From Acetofilamentum sp. (GTDB taxonomy: Bacteria > Bacteroidota > Bacteroidia > Bacteroidales > DYOH01): a DNA stretch of 39,014 nt. Position numbers and translations under genes: made by a program. The DNA lies in contig DYOH01000029.1 of assembly GCA_020720625.1 (NCBI GenBank), positions 1-39,014 of the forward strand, written 5' to 3'. Shown here piece after piece: positions 34,194 through 39,014 of this stretch. How positions within the stretch are numbered: position 1 is the stretch's first letter; the number at the start of each line of letters is the position of its first letter. The notes beneath the pieces were generated by a model. The model was not told the origin of the DNA. It saw only the letters and a list, made by a program, of their open reading frames with translations, and made no database searches.

Positions 34194-35858
34194 TTAAGAC
34201 TTAATGTGCTCTTCTACTACTCTTCTTAACCAAGGCAACAGAATAAAAATAGCCAATACAGCCAACATAGCCAGTGCCATATTAGTTACAAAGAAATAGG
34301 CTTTCACATCGAAGGTTCCCCACAATCCGGAAAGTACGCCAGATAGTTTATTTCCAATGGCTGTTGATAAAAACCAACCTCCCATCATAAGTGCAACAAT
34401 TCTGGGCGGACTAAGTTTTGACACCAAAGACAATCCCATAGGACTAAGGAATAATTCTCCAACAGTTATTACTGCGTAGGTTCCAAAAAGCCAGCCAGCC
34501 GATGCTTTTATGGCTCCGTTTTCGGAATATATCGCTGCTGCAACCATTACCAAAGCCGATAAGGCGGTAATTAATAAGCCTATTCCTATCTTAACCGGAG
34601 TGGATGGTTCTTTCTTTCGTCTTCTTAGGAAGCCAAAAAGCCCAACCACCAAAGGGGTGAATACTATTATAAACCCTGGATTTATCGATTGAAATAATTC
34701 TGTGGAAAATAATTTTACTTCTACATAATCATCAGGCCAGGCTTCTTTGGGCACATTATTGAAATACGCATCTGGCCTCATAGTTATTAACTGTTCTCCT
34801 GTCTCGCTTACCATTGGCACACCATGTGCATCTTTTTCTATAACAGGGCGTAATTCCGTTGTTACAACTTGATTCATTGAAAAGGCATCGGTAACTCTTT
34901 GCATAGCATCAGGTACCTTGCGAGAGGTGTATCTTTCTGCCCATAAGGTAAGTGCCGAGCCATTTTGATGAAAAATTGCCCAGAAAATTACCACAACTCC
35001 AAATACAGCCAGTAAAGCCTTAATCGGTTCTTTTTCATGAGTATCCGCTTGACGTATAAGGTTTATATAAAAGATAATAACGGGTATACTAAAAAATAAA
35101 AATGCATCGGTAGAATCTGCTCCAAAAATATTTCCGGGTATTAACCAGCCTAAACCGGCAGCAACAATAGCGGGAAGAAACAAACTCGTGAAGACTTTCA
35201 TCATGGAAGCATCTTTTTCGCCTGGAGGGGTGGTATAATCAACTTCGCGGATATCTTTCGCATAAGAATTACCCGACCAAAACCATATCAATCCTACAAA
35301 CATACCTATTCCTGCGGCGGCAAAAGCCCAACCCCAACCATAATTGATTCGCAGATAAGCAGCTATAAAGTTACTTACAAAAGCACCTATATTAATACCC
35401 ATGTAAAAAATATTGAAACCACTGTCTTTTTGCGCTCTAAACTGGTCGTTATCATATAAACGGCCTACCAGGGCAGAAATATTGGGTTTAAAAAATCCGT
35501 TTCCGATGATGATTAATAAAAGTGAAAAATAAAATATAAGTTCATTATTAAAGGAAAGTCCAATATATCCCAAACCCATGGATATTCCGCCCATAGTAAT
35601 TGATTTTCTGTATCCTAAGTACCTGTCGGCCAAAAGTCCTCCAAAAAACGGAGTTAGATATACAAGTGCTAAATAGGATCCGTATATGTCGGCGGCTTTT
35701 GCATCATCAAAGCCAAGGCCAAGAAAACCATCGGCCGGATTGCTATCTATCATGTATAAGGTAAAGATACCCAGCATTAGATAAAACCCGAATCTCTCCC
35801 ACATCTCTGTGAAAAAGAGTACCATGAGTCCCTTGGGATGTTTTCGTTGCTTGTCCAT
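34194..35858 (-). CDS. POT/PTR2-family proton-dependent peptide transporter
   Basis: This member of the proton-coupled oligopeptide transporter family takes up di- and tripeptides. The 554 residues begin KHPKGLMVLFFTEMWERFGFY, with the ExxERF proton-coupling motif (TEMWERF, about 17-23). They continue with GGLLADRYLGYRK (about 74-86) and the PTR2 signature FNIFYMGINIGAF (about 149-161). About 12-14 membrane segments are visible, and a longer hydrophilic insert lies near 305-375. It is a single-gene unit with its own promoter and terminator, divergent from nnrDE. Substrate range cannot be read from the sequence. Confidence 0.93.
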   Translation of the reverse strand: MDKQRKHPKGLMVLFFTEMWERFGFYLMLGIFTLYMIDSNPADGFLGLGFDDAKAADIYGSYLALVYLTPFFGGLLADRYLGYRKSITMGGISMGLGYIGLSFNNELIFYFSLLLIIIGNGFFKPNISALVGRLYDNDQFRAQKDSGFNIFYMGINIGAFVSNFIAAYLRINYGWGWAFAAAGIGMFVGLIWFWSGNSYAKDIREVDYTTPPGEKDASMMKVFTSLFLPAIVAAGLGWLIPGNIFGADSTDAFLFFSIPVIIFYINLIRQADTHEKEPIKALLAVFGVVVIFWAIFHQNGSALTLWAERYTSRKVPDAMQRVTDAFSMNQVVTTELRPVIEKDAHGVPMVSETGEQLITMRPDAYFNNVPKEAWPDDYVEVKLFSTELFQSINPGFIIVFTPLVVGLFGFLRRRKKEPSTPVKIGIGLLITALSALVMVAAAIYSENGAIKASAGWLFGTYAVITVGELFLSPMGLSLVSKLSPPRIVALMMGGWFLSTAIGNKLSGVLSGLWGTFDVKAYFFVTNMALAMLAVLAIFILLPWLRRVVEEHIKS

Positions 35859-35894
35859 AAATATGTTTTTTGTAAATCTTTATTTTATAAGACG

Positions 35895-35924
35895 CAAATA
35901 TAGATATTTTTAACAAACTGCAAA
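35895..35924 (-). promoter_or_regulatory. Promoter of the POT transporter gene
   Basis: On the minus strand TTTG (plus CAAA, 35921-35924) and TATATTTG (plus CAAATATA, 35895-35902) are 18 bases apart, close to the Bacteroidota consensus. The ATG is 36 bases downstream. Confidence 0.65.
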
Positions 35925-35949
35925 GTGCTTTTATCCCAAATTTCTTTTT

Positions 35950-35986
35950 TTTGCTTTTTTAACTTAATTTTTTTTCGCTATTTTTG
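35950..35986 (+). promoter_or_regulatory. Promoter of nnrDE
   Basis: TATTTTTG (35979-35986) matches TAnnTTTG 13 bases before the ATG. TTTG at 35950-35953 is a possible -33 box, but the 25-base spacing is long. Confidence 0.5.
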
Positions 35987-35999
35987 AAAAAAACTAATC

Positions 36000-37526
36000 A
36001 TGCTTCCGATAATCTCTGCTCAACAAACCCGCGAATTAGATAAGTATACAATTATTAATGAACCTATTGCCTCTATAGATTTAATGGAGCGTGCGGCATT
36101 GGCTTGTTCTAAATGGTTTATGACTAAATTCGACAGAAGTTTTCCGGTCTATATTTTTGCCGGTACGGGAAATAACGGTGGCGATGCGATTGCCATAGCC
36201 CGGATATTACATAAGCATGGCTATGTGGTGCACTTATATGTAATTTTTGGCAAATTCTCTGCAGATAACGAAATTAATCAACAACGTTTTAAATTGTGCT
36301 GCAATGCTCAACTTGAGTATATATATTCTACCAACGAATTTCCGAATTTCGAACCAAAGGCTATTATTGTAGATGGAATTTTTGGTAGCGGTTTGTCTAA
36401 ACCTATCTCCGGTTTATATTCAGATTTGATTGACCTGCTTAACAAGGCTGATGCAATCAGGGTGGCAATTGATATTCCTTCCGGCTTAATGGATACTGAT
36501 AATCCTTTTCTCCAAAACAGTGATCAAATTCTTAGGAATATGTGCTTTATGGCTCATTTCACATTAGCCATTGAAACTCCTTTCTTATCGATGTTATTGC
36601 CCGAAAATTTTATGTTTACCGGATATTGGACGGCCCTATCAATTCAGCTTGACCAAATTTTCTTGCAGCAACTTGAAACTCCTTATTTCTTACTACAAGA
36701 AACGGATATTGCATCCAAACTAAAAATTAGAAAAAAATTCGACCATAAAGGAACTTTTGGCCACCTATTTCTGGCTGCCGGAAGAAAAGGGTCGTTGGGG
36801 GCGGCATTACTGGCTGCCAAAGCTGCGCTAAAGGCTGGTGCAGGTCTGGTAACTGCCCATGTTCCTTCCGATGCCATGCCTGTTTTTCAGACGGCTCTGC
36901 CCGAAGCCATGATACACCTCGATTTAAACGATGATATAATTACTGATTTTTCTGCAAACATCAATTACACGGCTGTGGCAATTGGCCCTGGTATTGGTTT
37001 ACACATCAAAACTAAAATGGCATTGGTATCTTTCTTACAACAAAATGATAAGCCTTTGGTTATTGATGCTGACGGTTTAAACCTGCTTGCTGAAATTCCT
37101 GAATTCTTTGCTTTACTGTCCGAAAATACCATTTTAACCCCACATCCCAAAGAATTTGATCGTTTGTTTGGACAGCATAGTAATACCATGGGCAGAATTA
37201 AAACCCAACAAGAAATCTCAAAAAAACTCAGCATCATTATTGTGCTCAAAGGTGCCCATACATCAATTAGCGATTCTTTTGGAAATGTATTTTTTAATGT
37301 TACCGGAAACCCATCTATGGCCAAAGGTGGCAGTGGTGATGTGCTTACCGGAATTATCGGTGCATTTTTAGCAAAATCATATACAGCTTTGGATTCTGCC
37401 CGTTTAGCTGTATATTTGCATGGGTTGGCCGGAGATTTTGCGCTAAAGAAGCATTCTTCCGAATCTGTATTAGCATCGGATATTATTCATGGCATTAGTG
37501 CGGCCTTTCGTTATTTTAATTTATAA
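36000..37526 (+). CDS. nnrDE: Bifunctional NAD(P)H-hydrate epimerase / ADP-dependent dehydratase
   Basis: This enzyme repairs NADHX and NADPHX, damaged hydrated cofactors: the epimerase interconverts the R and S forms and the dehydratase restores NAD(P)H at the expense of ADP. The 508 residues comprise a YjeF_N epimerase (about 1-215: GTGNNGGD 55-62, VDGIFGSGL 124-132, AIDIPSGL) and a YjeF_C dehydratase (about 235-505: GAALLAAKAALKAGAGLVT, GPGIG 329-333, VIDADGLN, TPHPKEF, GGSGDVLTGII). The order and length match the usual fused form. A lipoprotein gene follows after 10 bases and is probably co-transcribed. Confidence 0.96.
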   Translation: MLPIISAQQTRELDKYTIINEPIASIDLMERAALACSKWFMTKFDRSFPVYIFAGTGNNGGDAIAIARILHKHGYVVHLYVIFGKFSADNEINQQRFKLCCNAQLEYIYSTNEFPNFEPKAIIVDGIFGSGLSKPISGLYSDLIDLLNKADAIRVAIDIPSGLMDTDNPFLQNSDQILRNMCFMAHFTLAIETPFLSMLLPENFMFTGYWTALSIQLDQIFLQQLETPYFLLQETDIASKLKIRKKFDHKGTFGHLFLAAGRKGSLGAALLAAKAALKAGAGLVTAHVPSDAMPVFQTALPEAMIHLDLNDDIITDFSANINYTAVAIGPGIGLHIKTKMALVSFLQQNDKPLVIDADGLNLLAEIPEFFALLSENTILTPHPKEFDRLFGQHSNTMGRIKTQQEISKKLSIIIVLKGAHTSISDSFGNVFFNVTGNPSMAKGGSGDVLTGIIGAFLAKSYTALDSARLAVYLHGLAGDFALKKHSSESVLASDIIHGISAAFRYFNL

Positions 37527-37536
37527 GTTATTTATT

Positions 37537-38664
37537 ATGAAATATTTATTTCTATTTCTATTTCTATTTCTATCGCTCATTTTGTTTACTTTTTCGTGCA
37601 AAACACCCGATTTTTTGGCTGTTGAAAGAATAAATAAAGACGAAATTAATTCTCCACACAAGCTCTATTATGCCTTGCCCGCCACAATGCTTAAAATTAC
37701 GATTGTTCAAGAAAAACTTTCGCTCAATCCGGGTGAGTATAGTCAATTTGCTATGCAATTTTTTGGTGTTCCTGCTATTAGAACTTCGGCCAAAGTATCT
37801 TATCAAATGAAACAGATTCGTATTGAAGATCAGGCATATTTGGATTCGTCCAGAATTTTTTCCATCAGTTTTGCTCAAAATCCCACCATGGGTATTACGC
37901 TAAACAGCAAAGGCTTTATTGCCGGTATTAATCTTTCGGAAAAAAACCAAATCGAAAATTGTACTGCGCATTTACAATCGTTTTGCTTATATAAAAATAA
38001 GATTGAAAACGCGCCGCTCATTCCCTACTATCCAAAAGAGTTTTTTCAGCTAGGAACAAAACAGACCAAAGCTGAATATATTGCAGATAAAGTTTATAGC
38101 TTGCGCGAAGACAGGCAGTACTTATCAATAGGTGAAGCTACAAACGCTGTATTACCTGATGGTGAAGCTCTTAAGGTGATGATGAATTATTTGCAGCAAT
38201 TGGAAAACAAATACCTGGAGCTTTTTTATGGTTCGGAAAAATCAGAATTAGATACTTTTGTTTTTTGGGCAAGCCCTAAAGACATTGCCTTTCAGCGTGA
38301 ACTATTATTCAGATTTTCTCCGGAAACGGGGATTGCTGATATTACTAACGTTAATGCTTCTCCGGTTTATTTAGATATAGAAACCAAAAACATTGATCAA
38401 ATTGGTCGTTTGGAAGAAAGAACCAAAATTATTCGTTGGAAAGCAGAAATACCTGGCGGTTTGGTTTATGTAATTCCTTCTGAATCAAATATTATTATCA
38501 GAAATGATGTTGAAATCTTAAATAGAAAAACCATACAAATTAGTCAGCTTGGCAAATTGGGCGTTTTACCCGTTTCCTTATTGAATCCCTATAATACAAT
38601 TGAGTTCTATCCCTGTAAAGGTACGCTAAAATATATCAGCCCAAATTTATTGCCTGAAAAATAG
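37537..38664 (+). CDS. DUF4831-like lipoprotein
   Basis: The 375-residue product has a lipoprotein signal (MKYLFLFLFLFLSLILFTFSC, Cys21). Its YYALPATMLKITI...LNPGEYSQFAMQFFGV region is like the opening of DUF4831 proteins, a Bacteroidota family of unknown function; this match is from memory and not certain. Further conserved-looking segments are TKAEYIADKVYSLREDRQYL (about 187-206) and IIRWKAEIPGGLVYVIP. It probably faces the periplasm or cell surface. The signal's LFLFLFLFL is encoded by an exact hexamer repeat. The ATG at 37537 is chosen because it gives the lipoprotein signal; an upstream in-frame start would overlap nnrDE. Confidence 0.7.
   Translation: MKYLFLFLFLFLSLILFTFSCKTPDFLAVERINKDEINSPHKLYYALPATMLKITIVQEKLSLNPGEYSQFAMQFFGVPAIRTSAKVSYQMKQIRIEDQAYLDSSRIFSISFAQNPTMGITLNSKGFIAGINLSEKNQIENCTAHLQSFCLYKNKIENAPLIPYYPKEFFQLGTKQTKAEYIADKVYSLREDRQYLSIGEATNAVLPDGEALKVMMNYLQQLENKYLELFYGSEKSELDTFVFWASPKDIAFQRELLFRFSPETGIADITNVNASPVYLDIETKNIDQIGRLEERTKIIRWKAEIPGGLVYVIPSESNIIIRNDVEILNRKTIQISQLGKLGVLPVSLLNPYNTIEFYPCKGTLKYISPNLLPEK
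37549..37572 (+). repeat. Four tandem TTTCTA hexamers in a signal peptide
   Basis: Four exact TTTCTA units, preceded by a variant TATTTA, encode alternating Phe-Leu in the hydrophobic core of the lipoprotein signal. Unit gain or loss would keep the frame and change the signal length. Confidence 0.9.
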
Positions 38665-38903
38665 TAATACACAACTTTAACCAGAAATTTTCATAAAAAA
38701 TATATTTTCTATATCTAATTAGGGACTGCTGAAAAATACATAATTAAATTTAAATCAATATTATAAATCAAATATTTGATACTTCAATGCATGGTTTTTT
38801 ACGCATATTGCTGTTTTTTATGCATTGATTCTTCATTTAAAGCAATAAGCACTTAGAGTTAATAGTGAGCATGTATTTTTTTAAGAGATATATTTATAAT
38901 TAG

Positions 38904-38923
38904 CCGTAGCATTTATGCTACGG
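38904..38923. repeat. Short hairpin CCGTAGCAT/ATGCTACGG
   Basis: A perfect 9-bp inverted repeat with a 2-base loop. It contains a GTAG tetranucleotide of the kind found beside REP hairpins handled by Y1-type (RAYT) transposases; membership of such a family is inference. Confidence 0.6.
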
Positions 38924-38944
38924 TAAAATTTGACATCAGTAATC

Positions 38945-38986
38945 GGCTTTAGCCTAAAAAATATCAATAAATTTTTGGCTAAAGCC
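38945..38986. repeat. Inverted repeat GGCTTTAGCC/GGCTAAAGCC
   Basis: A 10-bp perfect inverted repeat, extended by A5/T5 with one bulged base, around an AT-rich spacer of about 22 bases. It lies 21 bases after the preceding hairpin. It could be the boundary of an element continuing beyond the window. Confidence 0.6.
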
Positions 38987-39014
38987 CCGTATTATAATAT
39001 ATTCATGCATTCCG

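Larger units (their letters stand above)
38665..39014. other. Gene-free terminal region rich in palindromes
   Basis: No open frame is supported in the last 350 bases. Four dyads follow each other: the 14-bp palindrome ATCAAATATTTGAT (38767-38780); TCAATGCAT...ATGCATTGA (38784-38792 with 38820-38828), enclosing two GTTTTTTAyGCAT direct repeats; CCGTAGCAT-TT-ATGCTACGG (38904-38923); and GGCTTTAGCC...GGCTAAAGCC (38945-38954 with 38977-38986). The first may include the terminator of the upstream operon. The arrangement resembles REP-like or miniature mobile repeats. Confidence 0.6.

Noticed and set aside
38722-38736. GGGACTGCTGAAAAA as a possible insertion-sequence end
   Set aside because: It resembles some IS terminal repeats, but no matching inverted end, target duplication or transposase is visible in the window.
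1-39014. tRNA, rRNA, CRISPR arrays, toxin-antitoxin or defence islands
   Set aside because: None was found by reading both strands; no cloverleaf, direct-repeat array or recognisable defence gene cluster is present.

Overview
The window is a 39 kb AT-rich chromosomal segment from a member of the Bacteroidota, most likely of the Bacteroidales/Marinilabiliales type; I cannot place it more finely. The evidence is: the rpmB-rpmG-DUF4295-ftsY-rimO order typical of this phylum; DUF4301 and DUF4831 proteins, which are found mainly there; a Y_Y_Y/beta-propeller sensor kinase; A/T-rich leaders without Shine-Dalgarno sequences; and repeated copies of the phylum's -7 promoter element TAnnTTTG upstream of genes. 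Most of the window is housekeeping. No tRNA, rRNA, CRISPR array or complete insertion sequence was seen.

Layout. Positions 1-600 hold the 3' end of an unknown gene and a gene-free stretch with three exact copies of an 11-mer. A minus-strand clpC-tpx operon (621-3716) is divergent from gyrA (4042-6558). Two envelope genes follow: a Pmp3/YqaE-like membrane protein and a periplasmic TPR protein (6848-8983). The minus-strand cluster rpmB, rpmG, DUF4295 | ftsY, rimO (12102 to 9075) comes next; a terminator and a second promoter split it into a ribosomal unit and a translation/secretion unit. Then come sodB, an AAA/DUF4143 ATPase paired with a DUF4301 protein, a peptidoglycan-binding M15 peptidase, an OmpA-family protein and pheT with a small lipoprotein (12503-21066). 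A mtnP gene and a chemoreceptor-like pseudogene with two in-frame stops lie on the minus strand (21063-23223). A plus-strand run DUF368-aroE-nth-MATE (23423-27156) follows. It converges on a 978-residue winged-helix/TPR protein lying behind a 1260-residue orphan sensor kinase (27159-33951). A POT peptide transporter is divergent from the NAD(P)HX repair enzyme nnrDE, which is followed by a DUF4831 lipoprotein (34194-38664). The last 350 bases are non-coding and rich in palindromes.

How the genes work together. Stress and repair functions recur: ClpC, Tpx, SodB, Nth and NnrDE. Envelope functions also recur: OmpA-like, M15, lipoproteins, YqaE-like, TPR. The least understood parts are the kinase plus winged-helix/TPR pair, the AAA-DUF4301 pair (DUF4301 carries sugar-nucleotidyltransferase-like motifs), the double-nonsense chemoreceptor, a perfect 17-bp hairpin over a lipobox, and the repeat-rich window ends. 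I did not find a convincing complete new system. The best candidates for one are the kinase/winged-helix/TPR pair and the AAA-DUF4301 pair.
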